From the NCBI GenBank assembly GCA_023460795.1, contig JAEWPC010000011.1:62001-126000 (forward strand): a stretch of 64,000 nt of DNA, given 5' to 3'. The notes beneath the pieces were generated by a model. The model saw only the letters and a list, made by a program, of their open reading frames with translations. It had not been told where the DNA came from and did not search any database. Below, piece by piece: positions 26,256 through 35,531 of this stretch. The position numbers and the translations under genes were made by a program. This stretch comes from Bacillota bacterium (GTDB lineage: Bacteria > Bacillota > Bacilli > Paenibacillales > Paenibacillaceae). Each line of letters opens with the position of its first letter. Positions within the stretch are counted from its first letter, which is position 1.

Positions 26256-28325
26256 TTACTGGATGCGTTGAAGCTGATCGTAGTACACGGTCATCTGATG
26301 CAGGCTGACGACGACAAGCGGAATGACCAAATACCCGAATATCAGCGTCATCAAGGGGGCAAACCCGATCCAGCGGCCCCAGCCTGCCTTTTGTTCAATT
26401 AACTGTTCATACTCCTGCTTGCGCTGCTCTCGCGCAAACCCCTGCTCTGCTTCGAGATCGTCGAATGCCTGCCGGATCGTCAAATGCTGCGAAGCCATTT
26501 CCAGCTTTTCCACGATCCGAACAAAAGGCAGAAACGGTGCATCTTCTTTGAGCTGCGCAAGCGCCTGCTCCTCACCCTGTTCAAAGTGAAGAAGGCAGGC
26601 TTGCAGTGGCTCCTTGAAGACCTGCGCGAACTGCTCCATCCATAGCAGAAGCTGTTCAACCGACATCCGTTCCATCCCGGCCAGCATGGCAATCACGGCC
26701 TGCAACTGATCCACCTCGTGTTTCATCTCCATCTGCCGCATACGCCGCTGGAACAGTCGAATACCAACTGGCAACGTGTACCCGCCCCATCCTGCGGCGA
26801 ACGCCAAAAACGCTTCCCACCACGCCAGAAAAGGCTGATTCAGCTTCTCCAGCTTGCCCAGGATGCGCCGCGCCGCCTCTCGAAGCTGATCCTCCTTGAC
26901 CTGTGCAGCCGGGTCCTTGCGCAGCAGGCTGATGACGCTATTTTCGCTTCGCGGCCTCACCTCCTTTAATTTATCGAGCATCCTGCGATCCAGCGCGGCG
27001 GCTTCCCGCGCCTTCGTTTCCTCCTCCGGAGACAACTGCCCGAAAAGTGTTCCCGGCTTCACTGGTGCATACAGCACCTGATGCCGCTCCGCTGCATGCA
27101 AGGACACAAACAAGCCCAGCATCGCCAAAAAGGCTGCGAACCCGGCCACGATCCGCTGCATGTAAAACCATTCGAGACGTAAGGGAGAGGCTGTATCCTT
27201 GAGCAGCTGGGTTATCCGTTCCGCTTCTCGTGAGCCGGGAACCGGCCCCAGCCTGTGGGCTAGCCAGCGCATCCACGGCCAGCCATAGACCCGTTGCTCC
27301 CATCTTTTTCGGCTGGTGGGCCTTACGGTCGCACCCAGCTCCGACAGGTTGCGCAGCAGCACGTAGCATAGCCACACGACGACAAGCAGACAGAGTTTGA
27401 CGGCCCAACCGAAAGCGCTGGCGTAGAACGTGTCCATTGCCGGAAAAAAGTGGCTGGCCCAGGCTTCAATCGGACGGGTAAATAGCAGCGGCAGCAGCGC
27501 GATAACGGTCAGCCCCTGTAATAAGAAGCTGAGACGCTCGCGACGCAGCAACTCCAGATTCAGTTCAATGGACAGCTTTTCCAGTCCCTTGAGGTAGACC
27601 GAACCGCTTTCCGTTTGCTGATCGCCATGCTCCTTGATGAGATACGACAATCCCGCAAAGCCCTGCAAATAGCGATTTGGGGCATGCTCCACATATTGCG
27701 CTAGTTTATCTTCGGCGTCGCTGTCCGTCAGCATGTCGTACAGCTCTTGCCCGTGCAGTGCCATTTCATACGGCGCGCTGTCCGCCGATTCATAGACGGC
27801 TTCATCCACCATCCCGTGACGATGGTAATGATGTCTCACATCCCCAAGAAACAGACGAAGTTGTCGCAGCAGCCTCATTTCGAGCCGATAAACCCCCATA
27901 TCCGAGAGGATGCCGTGGCCGACCCAAAGACCAATGCCGAGCATCGCCAGCGTGTAAGGGTCGCGCACCGCCAAAACAAGCGGAATCGCGGCCAAAAGCA
28001 GGACAAGCCACATCATGAGCGCCGATTTCATCACCTCAAGCCGCAGCTTCCATTCGTCCCCGAGCCGCAGGATGACCAATCGCCTGCGAAGGTGCTGCAA
28101 GTACATCCTTAAAACCGGCATCTGCTCGCAAACGCTGTATAGCTGCTGCATGAAACTGTAAACCGCCTGCTTGCGAGGCGCTTGCCCCGGCTTACGCAGC
28201 GCTTCGTAGCGCCGGACTGCCGCCACCTCCGAATCACGCCGGGACAGCCACAGGAAGGCCGCGACAGCGGCAAAAAAGAGCACGGTTGCGATGCCAAGCA
28301 GAGGGGAGAGCCATTCCCGAATCAT
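26256..28325 (-). CDS. TadB/TadC-like double GspF membrane platform protein
   Basis: A 689-residue integral membrane protein, about twice the length of TadB or TadC. Each half has a cytoplasmic helical bundle typical of GspF/TadB domains followed by a membrane pair: first half ending in LLQGLTVIALLPLLFTRP near residue 275, second half with EVDQLQAVIAMLAGMERMS and MTLIFGYLVIPLVVVSL near the C terminus. This looks like a TadB-TadC fusion or a duplicated F-domain protein forming the inner-membrane platform. It overlaps the upstream ATPase gene (ATGA). Confidence 0.78.
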   Translation of the reverse strand: MIREWLSPLLGIATVLFFAAVAAFLWLSRRDSEVAAVRRYEALRKPGQAPRKQAVYSFMQQLYSVCEQMPVLRMYLQHLRRRLVILRLGDEWKLRLEVMKSALMMWLVLLLAAIPLVLAVRDPYTLAMLGIGLWVGHGILSDMGVYRLEMRLLRQLRLFLGDVRHHYHRHGMVDEAVYESADSAPYEMALHGQELYDMLTDSDAEDKLAQYVEHAPNRYLQGFAGLSYLIKEHGDQQTESGSVYLKGLEKLSIELNLELLRRERLSFLLQGLTVIALLPLLFTRPIEAWASHFFPAMDTFYASAFGWAVKLCLLVVVWLCYVLLRNLSELGATVRPTSRKRWEQRVYGWPWMRWLAHRLGPVPGSREAERITQLLKDTASPLRLEWFYMQRIVAGFAAFLAMLGLFVSLHAAERHQVLYAPVKPGTLFGQLSPEEETKAREAAALDRRMLDKLKEVRPRSENSVISLLRKDPAAQVKEDQLREAARRILGKLEKLNQPFLAWWEAFLAFAAGWGGYTLPVGIRLFQRRMRQMEMKHEVDQLQAVIAMLAGMERMSVEQLLLWMEQFAQVFKEPLQACLLHFEQGEEQALAQLKEDAPFLPFVRIVEKLEMASQHLTIRQAFDDLEAEQGFAREQRKQEYEQLIEQKAGWGRWIGFAPLMTLIFGYLVIPLVVVSLHQMTVYYDQLQRIQ

Positions 28326-30184
28326 GTCTCATCCCCCCAATGGGATGCTAGAAACGCATCAAAGACGGCCTGATCGGGGCCGCTCAGGTATTCCGCAATC
28401 TCGCAGCGACTTTGCTTGGACAGGGGATGAACGGCAACGTAACGACCGTCGCGGTATTCGACGAGATTTTGGGCGGTGTACAGCGGGCGATCCGTCGAGC
28501 GGCGGAAGTATTCGAGTGTCGTTTCCATAAAGGCAGCCATCCGTTCGTCCTTTGTCATTTTCCCGCGAAAGGCTTCCGGGTACGCCGTCTCCTGCGGCAC
28601 TGGGACGCATTCCGTAATGCGATCGATATAGCGACGTCCGTCCATGTCGCGGCGAAGGTGAATATCGAAGTTGACGACGCTGACGACCTGCTGCTCTGCC
28701 ACACGCTCGTTCGTAAACACCTTTGTTTTCAACAAGGAATTGCGGAGAGATAGCACAAGGTCACGGAAGGTTTTGGCGTGATGCGTGAACAAGGTGAATA
28801 ATGACGCCACCTGTGCCATCTGAACCATCCAAGCGGCGACCGGATCGGTCGCTACCTCGCCCAAAATATTGACGGAGCCGTCCGTCTTCTTCTGGATGTC
28901 CAGCCCCTGTTGACCGGAAATCGTCTCGGTTTCGCGCAGGCTGACGATGTTGCGTTCCGGGTAAATTTTGCGCAACTGAAGCTCGAAGCTCATTTCCTGT
29001 ACCCGGATGGGCAGCACTTCTGGAATATGACGCACCATCGCCATGAGTAACGTTGTTTTGCCGCTGCCCTGAGCGCCGGTAATCGCGGTGATCCGCGCAC
29101 CCGATACCAAGTAACGAATGAGGCCAATCGGCAATTCCGCGCCTTCGTCCTGAATCAACTGCTCTAGCGTCGCGCTTTGCACGTCGAATTTGCGCACAAA
29201 AAAAGCCCACGATTCACTGAATCGGGGGCGCAGCACGACGACGCGGGAGCCGTCTGCCATTTCATTGACCTTAAATCCGTTCGCCTCGGACAACTGGCCG
29301 GGAAAGTTGTGCTTATAGATGATCTGGCAAACGCGTCGCAGTTCCTGCTCGGAGCCGAAGGACAAGAAGCTCAGGTGGATGGACTTCCCTTTGTAAAACA
29401 GCCATACGCTATCATGCGAACGGGGCAGCGACTGAAGTTGTGCGTCCTCCTCCAGCGACCATTCGCCCTCCCACATGAGCGGCGGCAGACCTGATACACC
29501 CCCGGATACGCCGTCCACACGCATGTCGCGCAGCTCGTCCACGACGCTGAATCCTTTGTAATGCTGATAAATCCGCTGGACGACAAGTTGGAGCTTATCG
29601 TCCGTCGTCAAACACGGCACTTCATGGACGAAGACGCTACGAATATCCTCCGCCGTAATCCGGTACGTTTCAAGCTGGCCTTCCTCGTTTCGTCTTTGCC
29701 GATCCCATTCATAGGTTTGAACGAGCCGGTCGAGCGCATGAAGCCCGGCTTCCTTTTTATATGTGTAAAGCAGAATATCAAACTGGTCTTGCGCGGAGAG
29801 GGACTCCGGCTGATGAAAAGGCAGCAGGAGGTTCAAATGCGCATCGTCCAACTCATAGCGCTGCGCGAGCAGGTCGGCAATGATCTCCTTGACGTATTCC
29901 TTGTCCCGCAGGTCACCGGAGGTGCAGCCCCGCAGCGCCTTTTTCAGCTCCGCCCGTTTGCTTTTTCGGCGGCGGTATTCTTCCTCCGACAAACCGAAGT
30001 CGGCCAAGTTGCTGCTGGTTAACTCGTGTAGCGTTGCTTTTACGAAAGTGGTCATCGCTTCCAGCGTATATACCGATGTGTCGTCCGTCCGTTCCGGCAA
30101 TCGTCGGCTCAGGCGCAAATAAAGGAAGAAGATTGAAAGCAACAAGAGCGCGATCAGGATAAAGGCATTGAGCATAGCCGTCAT
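28322..30184 (-). CDS. TadA/CpaF-like secretion ATPase
   Basis: A 620-residue ATPase. An N-terminal membrane helix (LNAFILIALLLLSIFFLYL) is unusual for CpaF. The catalytic core has Walker A GAQGSGKTTLLMAM near residue 375, a following VQEMSFELQL in the Asp-box zone, and NILGEVATDPVAAW as Walker B region. It is expected to drive pilin assembly or secretion at the inner membrane. Start and stop overlap its neighbours by four bases. An 11-bp terminator-shaped hairpin lies inside at 29198-29229. Confidence 0.85.
   Translation of the reverse strand: MTAMLNAFILIALLLLSIFFLYLRLSRRLPERTDDTSVYTLEAMTTFVKATLHELTSSNLADFGLSEEEYRRRKSKRAELKKALRGCTSGDLRDKEYVKEIIADLLAQRYELDDAHLNLLLPFHQPESLSAQDQFDILLYTYKKEAGLHALDRLVQTYEWDRQRRNEEGQLETYRITAEDIRSVFVHEVPCLTTDDKLQLVVQRIYQHYKGFSVVDELRDMRVDGVSGGVSGLPPLMWEGEWSLEEDAQLQSLPRSHDSVWLFYKGKSIHLSFLSFGSEQELRRVCQIIYKHNFPGQLSEANGFKVNEMADGSRVVVLRPRFSESWAFFVRKFDVQSATLEQLIQDEGAELPIGLIRYLVSGARITAITGAQGSGKTTLLMAMVRHIPEVLPIRVQEMSFELQLRKIYPERNIVSLRETETISGQQGLDIQKKTDGSVNILGEVATDPVAAWMVQMAQVASLFTLFTHHAKTFRDLVLSLRNSLLKTKVFTNERVAEQQVVSVVNFDIHLRRDMDGRRYIDRITECVPVPQETAYPEAFRGKMTKDERMAAFMETTLEYFRRSTDRPLYTAQNLVEYRDGRYVAVHPLSKQSRCEIAEYLSGPDQAVFDAFLASHWGDET
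29198..29229 (-). terminator. Intragenic terminator-like hairpin in the tadA-like gene
   Basis: Minus-strand stem of 11 positions with one mismatch (GCCCCCGATTC / GAATCGTGGGC, loop AGT) followed directly by seven T. Sense orientation, inside codons about 319-329. Confidence 0.5.
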
Positions 30185-31020
30185 GGCGTGTCGCCCTCCT
30201 TCCCTCCGAAAAGGTGCTGCCTTGCGCCTGCGCTTTCGATCACAGCCTGCGCCAATCGTCGCACCTGCTGCACGAACAGGTGGTTCTCATGACCGCTTGC
30301 TATCTTCCTGTTGCGAAACCAGAAAGGATTCGCTTCGCCATGCTGTGCCGCATCCATCCAGCCTGTATTATGTGCAACAGGGTACACGGTCGGTCCTATA
30401 CGGAATTGACGCATGAGATTTTTAACGGTGAGCGTCGAATAAGGGTCGTACTGTCCGAACACGAGCAGCGTTCTTCGGCCTTGCAGCATCGCTGCTTCTG
30501 CCGATTGAAAAAATCGCTCTAGAAGGAGACGGTTTTGCGGCAGGCAGACGACCCATACGTCGGCCTGCTGCCGCAGCATTTCGTCCCAAGCCGACCCGCT
30601 GCCGCTCCCCCCATCCAACAGCACTACATCGTAAGCGCGGCGGGCAACCGCAAGCAGCGGTGTGAGCCATTCCTTTGCCGTTTCGATAAAAATATCTTCT
30701 TGCTTGATGGAGCCAGGCAAAATATCCAGGCGATCCCGCAGTAACGGATGGGCATAGTCACGCAGCATGACAGGCTCCAGCTTGCGGTTTTTCAGCAGAC
30801 GCAAGAGCGCATCAATTCCCGTGTCCGGGGTATGCATGTCCTCTCTTCCGGCAGGTCGATAATAGGCTCGTTCGACAGCGGCGTAACTGCTTAGCAAATG
30901 CCCAAGCAACAGCAATCGCGCCGAATATTCCAAACCCATGCACGTCGCCGCGGCGAGCAGATTAGTCGTTGTCCCGGCCTGACCGGATACAGGACTCCAA
31001 AATACAACGGTAGCTCCCAT
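30181..31020 (-). CDS. TadZ/CpaE-like ATPase with degenerate P-loop
   Basis: A 279-residue MinD/ParA-fold protein. The P-loop reads SPVSGQAGTTTN, lacking the signature lysines of KGGxGKTT, while the later strand YDVVLLDGGSGSGSAW keeps the Walker B position. TadZ proteins localise Tad pilus machinery and often have weakened P-loops. ATG at 31020 is preferred (AAAGGAGAA upstream); it overlaps the preceding gene's stop. It is the second of two adjacent ParA-like proteins. Confidence 0.7.
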   Translation of the reverse strand: MGATVVFWSPVSGQAGTTTNLLAAATCMGLEYSARLLLLGHLLSSYAAVERAYYRPAGREDMHTPDTGIDALLRLLKNRKLEPVMLRDYAHPLLRDRLDILPGSIKQEDIFIETAKEWLTPLLAVARRAYDVVLLDGGSGSGSAWDEMLRQQADVWVVCLPQNRLLLERFFQSAEAAMLQGRRTLLVFGQYDPYSTLTVKNLMRQFRIGPTVYPVAHNTGWMDAAQHGEANPFWFRNRKIASGHENHLFVQQVRRLAQAVIESAGARQHLFGGKEGDTP

Positions 31021-31034
31021 AAACGTTCTCCTTT

Positions 31035-31742
31035 CTACCACACCCGCACCCGTTTACGGGCGATTGCCCAGGCTCGTCGCGCTGTCTTGCGGTCGCAATC
31101 GCCAAGTTGCTCCAGCATCGTCAGCAGCATCTCGCGAAACACCCCGGTCAGCCCGCGAAGGTCGATGCGGCCGTGGTGTTGATTGTTCAAATCGACGGCT
31201 GCATCGCGTTCGTCCAAAGGGAAGCGAAACACCGTATCCTCCAACTGGATATGCCGCAACCGCTTTTCGGCTCGCCACGCTGCCAACTTTCCCGGTATAT
31301 CAGGGGAGAGCAACTCGAAAAACGAGACAGGCTCTTCCGTGTTCTGTAAGCCGAGACGAAGCATCAGCTCCTCGTTTTTCTCCAGCGATAACCGCCTTCC
31401 ATCCCAGCACCACACCCGCTTATCAAACTGGGACAGGTTGTGGTGGAAAACAAATTCCGTATGGTCAGTGTCCACCAGCATGATGTCGTATGCCGGTGTC
31501 GTCCCTGGCTGTGCCAAGCCTCGTTCAAGCTGTTCGGGAGTGAGATAGCCGTAGGCCACATCCATACCTTCATAATCCTGAACGGCGCTATTGGCATAGG
31601 CGTGCGGCAGATAACCCCGAATCGACTGCGTGACGGTGGAATCCACCAACAGCACTTTATTCCCCAATGCCACAAGCAAGCGGCCAAGCACCAACAAAGC
31701 ATGCGTCTTGTCCGCTACGCCGATAAAAACAATTTTTTTCAT
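31035..31742 (-). CDS. Second ParA/TadZ-like protein
   Basis: A 235-residue protein starting MKKIVFIGVADKTHALLVLG, with strand GNKVLLVDSTVTQSIRGYLP and YDIMLVDTDHTEFVF, the order of a MinD/ParA fold. The P-loop is reduced to GVADKT. ATG at 31742 follows GAGGAG by 8 bases and lies inside the cpaB 3' end. It probably pairs with the next gene as a heteromeric positioning ATPase of the pilus. Family placement is moderate. Confidence 0.55.
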   Translation of the reverse strand: MKKIVFIGVADKTHALLVLGRLLVALGNKVLLVDSTVTQSIRGYLPHAYANSAVQDYEGMDVAYGYLTPEQLERGLAQPGTTPAYDIMLVDTDHTEFVFHHNLSQFDKRVWCWDGRRLSLEKNEELMLRLGLQNTEEPVSFFELLSPDIPGKLAAWRAEKRLRHIQLEDTVFRFPLDERDAAVDLNNQHHGRIDLRGLTGVFREMLLTMLEQLGDCDRKTARRAWAIARKRVRVW

Positions 31743-31753
31743 ATCCGCACTCC

Positions 31754-32875
31754 TCATTGATTGAAGATGTTTTCCCACTTATCTTCGCTTGCCGGAGGCG
31801 CTTCGGTTGCAGGAGGCATACCCGATGGCAGCGACGGCGAAACGGCAGGAGGGGGCGTCTGTTGATTTTTCGGAGATTGAGTAGCTGCTGCACCAGCAGC
31901 ATCACTCACGCTAGGCTGCGGACCATTCGTCGAAACTGCTGATTCTCCAGACTGCGGTGTGCCTACTGGCTGTGTTCCGCTCATGGCATTGCCCTGCCGC
32001 GTCGTCATCCGTTCGTTTTGCAACTGCTGCTGCACGGTTACACTACCGCTGGTGACGCGAAGTTTGTCCGAGTCGCTGACCGCCTTCAAATTGCCATCCA
32101 GCGTTTGACGCAGCGCGCGGGCAAGTTCGATTTTTGCGGTTTCGAGCAGATTGGGATCGACCGCCATCAGGTTCAATACCTTCTGATTGGCCGGATAGTT
32201 GACCACAGCCGCTTCCTGTAAGCCCGGCTCGATGTACGGGAGGGCATACAGCCGCGCTCCCTGCAAGTACGCATCAATAATTGCGCTGGAAGTTTGGAGG
32301 ATGTCCATCTCATTCAGTTCCAGCCACACAACCGTACCGGACAGCTCCTGTACCTTCTTTTTAGATAAAAGAACAAAGTCCTCGCCGGTTGGAAAGCCGA
32401 TGCGAACGTCTATATATTGGTTAGGCTTGAGATTAGAGGGAAGCTGGATGACCTGAAACTCCTGTATGCGCAAATCCTTCGGAATGGGCTGTCCTTCGTA
32501 CAATAAAGAGGAAAGTAGCGGCATTCCTGATGCAAGCTCGATCTTGGCGTTTTTGCCGATGATGCTTTCCCGGTCGGTGATTACGCCCGGCGGAACCAAA
32601 CTGACGGGCATCGGAACAGCCTTGAGGTCATCCGCTTTGAGCGAAACGCCTGCCGGTATTGTTTTTGCAGTCGTCCAGACATTTCGGCTGTTTTGCTGCT
32701 CCTCCTTTTTCAATTGCTGAATCTGCCGCTCATACTCCTCTTTCATCAGTTGCTGCTTTTGCTGCTGGTCGGTGTGCTGCATCAGCATATACAAGGCCGC
32801 TGCTACCAGAAGCGCCACGCTGATCGCAATGGCTCCCATGATGAGCGTCTTGCGGTGTCGATACGTCCATGACAT
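31754..32875 (-). CDS. CpaB/RcpC-like pilus assembly protein (SAF domain)
   Basis: A 373-residue protein with a membrane helix at residues 11-31, a coiled coil rich in Gln/Lys/Glu (33-62), and an SAF/CpaB core (AKTIPAGVSLKADDLKAVPM, then IQLPSNLKPNQYIDVRIGF). The tail is Pro/Ser/Gln-rich. CpaB proteins act in Flp pilus assembly in the cell envelope. AAAGGAGATC precedes the ATG. It is the first gene of the Tad-like module in transcription order. Confidence 0.8.
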   Translation of the reverse strand: MSWTYRHRKTLIMGAIAISVALLVAAALYMLMQHTDQQQKQQLMKEEYERQIQQLKKEEQQNSRNVWTTAKTIPAGVSLKADDLKAVPMPVSLVPPGVITDRESIIGKNAKIELASGMPLLSSLLYEGQPIPKDLRIQEFQVIQLPSNLKPNQYIDVRIGFPTGEDFVLLSKKKVQELSGTVVWLELNEMDILQTSSAIIDAYLQGARLYALPYIEPGLQEAAVVNYPANQKVLNLMAVDPNLLETAKIELARALRQTLDGNLKAVSDSDKLRVTSGSVTVQQQLQNERMTTRQGNAMSGTQPVGTPQSGESAVSTNGPQPSVSDAAGAAATQSPKNQQTPPPAVSPSLPSGMPPATEAPPASEDKWENIFNQ

Positions 32876-32922
32876 CGTTCACGATCTCCTTTCATTTATA
32901 TAGAAGATACCTTGCGCTTCTC

Positions 32923-33534
32923 TTAACGCGCTTCGCCTCGCGGACGCGGCTTTGATGGGGCTTGCTCCGCTTGTCGTTGTGTCAGCTTCTCGGCCGCCCA
33001 TGTGGGCGTATGCTCCGGCTTCAGGAACCCTATCAGGTCTTCCCGGTTATAGCGGTATTCATCGCCGGAATAGAGGGTTTCCGCATAGACCGCCCGCCCA
33101 CGTGAGTTCCCCGAAGCCCCGAAACCTCCCGTTACCCAAATCAACTGATGGTCTGCCGTGCGAAATTCCGGCCGCAACCAATCCAAACGGGTCACAACAA
33201 TTCTGCCGCCGAGATCATCGTTACTTTTGATGGGCAGGCATTGGTCGGGTTTAATGGGAGGCATCGGCTCCGTGATCGTAGCGCGCTCGGTCTGAAGTTT
33301 CTCGATTTCCCATTGCAATAGCTTGGTAAATTCCTGCATTGCGACTAGGTAATCCGCATATCCTTCTGCACCGTAATACTGATCGATACCAAACAAATTA
33401 TTCTGCGAGCAGTAGCAAACCAAATAGGGCTTTGCGGTATTCGTGATGTCGATGCCTAAAACAACCTCCACCCTGCCAATGGGTAGCGCTTGATAGACTT
33501 CGTAGTCACCGGCCATTCGTTTCTCTTGTTCCAT
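32923..33534 (-). CDS. Conserved ICE protein of unknown function
   Basis: A 203-residue soluble protein. The segments YLVCYCSQNNLFGIDQYYGA, EGYADYLVAMQEFT and VTGGFGASGNSRGRAVY match a protein I recall from many clostridial Tn1549-like elements, always near parA/parB, without a known function. The C terminus is basic. A GGGAGGG site precedes the ATG; ATG seven codons on is an alternative. Confidence 0.72.
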   Translation of the reverse strand: MEQEKRMAGDYEVYQALPIGRVEVVLGIDITNTAKPYLVCYCSQNNLFGIDQYYGAEGYADYLVAMQEFTKLLQWEIEKLQTERATITEPMPPIKPDQCLPIKSNDDLGGRIVVTRLDWLRPEFRTADHQLIWVTGGFGASGNSRGRAVYAETLYSGDEYRYNREDLIGFLKPEHTPTWAAEKLTQRQAEQAPSKPRPRGEAR

Positions 33535-33536
33535 CG

Positions 33537-33707
33537 TCAGCCCTCCCGGTTCTTATTGCGGTCACGTTTCTTGTGCCAGCCTTCGGCTTCCTGAGCCTGC
33601 TTGCGCAGTTGTGCTTCTTCCTCCTCAGATGGTCTACTACGCGCAAAACCCGGCTTTTCTTGCATCAGACGTTCATACTGACGCCGTTTTCCTTTCGTAA
33701 AGTCCAT
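33537..33707 (-). CDS. Small highly charged ICE protein
   Basis: A 56-residue protein (MDFTKGKRRQYERLMQEKPGF, then Glu-rich helix and Lys/Arg-rich tail). GGGGAGGAG lies about 8 bases before ATG 33707. Its start is about 30 bases after a terminator and it is two bases upstream of the next gene. A predicted helical, possibly nucleic-acid-binding peptide; family unknown. Confidence 0.6.
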   Translation of the reverse strand: MDFTKGKRRQYERLMQEKPGFARSRPSEEEEAQLRKQAQEAEGWHKKRDRNKNREG

Positions 33708-33735
33708 TGATGATCTCCTCCCCGAAAATGGGCAT

Positions 33736-33761
33736 AAAAAAAGCTCTCCGTCAGGGGAGAG
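33736..33761 (-). terminator. Intrinsic terminator after parB
   Basis: Minus-strand stem CTCTCC / GGAGAG with a 6-base loop, followed by C and seven T. The T run ends 29 bases before the next ATG (33707). Confidence 0.75.
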
Positions 33762-33790
33762 GGTGCATGAACAAGGCGGCAACGGGGGAA

Positions 33791-34735
33791 TTACCGTTCG
33801 TGCTCCCTCTGTCGCCTTTTGTACCAGCTTTCCAGCAGTTGCACGATCAGGTCTTCCTTTTGTTTTTCCGAGAAGTCTCGTGGGAAAAAGCGGTCGATTC
33901 GTTCTCGCTGAATACTCATTTTTTCTTTCTGATTCGGCTTTTCCTCCGTTAGTATGGTGTAAATGACATCTGTATTCAGCCTGCCTTCTTGACTCATCTT
34001 TTTCATACGCTGAGCCTGTGCAAGTGAAGGCGTGCAGTCCTCTGCCTGCATGGTATCGAATAGGGCTTGCTGTTCTTTCTCGGCCAAGTAAGATAACTCA
34101 ACGGCAGGATTAAAGGCAATCCGTTTGTCGTCTACCATTTCGAGAATGTGAGGAGTGAGTTCGGTTAGGCGAACGTATCTAAATATTTGGTTTTTGCTTT
34201 CGCCCATCTGTTCTGCTAATATCTCGCTTGATTTCTTTGCAGCAGACTTGTTCCCAACTTGGGAACGAGTTAAATCTGTTCGTTGTCCTTGTCTGTTCAT
34301 TGCTTCCAATTTCATTTTGTAGGCAAAAGCTTTTTCACTCGGAGAAATATACTCCCGTTGCAGGTTGCTATCCACCATAATGATTGTCGCCTGATCGTCA
34401 TCCAACTCGCGAACGAGACAAGGAATTGTCTCCATACCAGCCAATTCACTTGCCTTCTTTCGACGATGGCCGGATACCATCTCGTATCCACCGCCTACCT
34501 TTGGCCGAACTAAGCCGGGAACAAGGACACCATACTGCTTGACACTATCCGCCATTTCTAACATCGCTTCATCCGCCCTTACCTTAAAGGGATGACCGGG
34601 AAATTCACTAATTTCAGCCAATGGAATATCCATCACCTTTTCCCGTTGCGAATCGTTGCGGCTTTCCTCTGTCGAGAATAAATCATCGACTTTGGTCAGC
34701 TTTATGCTGGCGAGCCGATCTTCTTTCGCTGCCAA
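33791..34735 (-). CDS. ParB-like partition protein
   Basis: A 314-residue ParB/Spo0J-family protein: N-terminal ParB nuclease-like domain with IPLAEISEFPGHPFKV and GGGYEMVSGHRRKKASELAG (the CTP-binding GxxRxxA region), then a helix-turn-helix (SSEILAEQMGESKNQIFRYV). TTG at 34735 is preferred since AAGGAGGT lies 8 bases upstream; it starts 53 bases inside parA. ParA/ParB stabilise ICEs in their circular form. Confidence 0.88.
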   Translation of the reverse strand: MAAKEDRLASIKLTKVDDLFSTEESRNDSQREKVMDIPLAEISEFPGHPFKVRADEAMLEMADSVKQYGVLVPGLVRPKVGGGYEMVSGHRRKKASELAGMETIPCLVRELDDDQATIIMVDSNLQREYISPSEKAFAYKMKLEAMNRQGQRTDLTRSQVGNKSAAKKSSEILAEQMGESKNQIFRYVRLTELTPHILEMVDDKRIAFNPAVELSYLAEKEQQALFDTMQAEDCTPSLAQAQRMKKMSQEGRLNTDVIYTILTEEKPNQKEKMSIQRERIDRFFPRDFSEKQKEDLIVQLLESWYKRRQREHER

Positions 34736-35510
34736 TATCCTGCACCTCCTTCGTAAGTGCAGCGTAGGCTTTAGCAACCTGTCCGTTCGGATCGTGGGCG
34801 TAAATGCTTTTACCCTTGGCGCTTGTTTCCGCCGCGCGGATGGACAGGGGGATTTCTGTATTGAATACACGCAGCTTATCCCCATAATCCCGACGCAAAA
34901 CTAAAGAAATGTCTTTGGCGAAATTGGTTCGGCTGTCTACCATCGTGAGCAGCACACCGTCCACAGCCAGCTTCGGATTAATTTGACGCCGAACGCGGGC
35001 AACCGTCTGCAAAAGCTGCGTCATGCCTTTGGCGGGCAGGTAATGCGCCTGTACCGGGATAATAACGCTATCCGCCGCTGCCAATGCGTTGATCGTCATC
35101 ATGCCCAAGCTCGGCATACAGTCGATCAGGATATAATCGTAATCTGCTTTTACGGAATCGATGTACGAACGCATAATCGTTTCCCTACTCATCGTATTGA
35201 CGAGCGCCACTTCGACTGCCGATAATTCGATGTTTCCCGGCATCAGGTCAATACCTTCATGATGATGCAGAATGCCTTCCTTCGATTCATACGGCTCCTC
35301 CGTCATGCCCTTCACTAGCATTGTGGCGAGTGAAATGGACAGACTATCCGGTTCATGGAAGCCTAACGAATCCGTCAGGTTGCCCTGCGCATCCGCGTCC
35401 AGCAGCAAAACTTTCTTACCTTCAGCCGCTAAGCCAATACCGAGATTGACCGCTGTTGTTGTTTTGCCGACGCCGCCTTTCTGATTGGCGAGAGCGATTA
35501 CTTTGCTCAT
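34683..35510 (-). CDS. parA: ParA/Soj-family partition ATPase
   Basis: A 275-residue ATPase with complete Walker A KGGVGKTTTAVNLGIGLA, VLLLDADAQGNLT and YDYILIDCMPSLGMM. The length fits Soj/ParA. AAAGGAGAG precedes the ATG. It is the first gene of the element's long minus-strand unit. A bidirectional terminator ends only about 22 bases upstream of the ATG, so a promoter between them is unlikely. Confidence 0.92.
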   Translation of the reverse strand: MSKVIALANQKGGVGKTTTAVNLGIGLAAEGKKVLLLDADAQGNLTDSLGFHEPDSLSISLATMLVKGMTEEPYESKEGILHHHEGIDLMPGNIELSAVEVALVNTMSRETIMRSYIDSVKADYDYILIDCMPSLGMMTINALAAADSVIIPVQAHYLPAKGMTQLLQTVARVRRQINPKLAVDGVLLTMVDSRTNFAKDISLVLRRDYGDKLRVFNTEIPLSIRAAETSAKGKSIYAHDPNGQVAKAYAALTKEVQDIGSERRSARQHKADQSR

Positions 35511-35531
35511 CCAACAACTCTCCTTTCACGC

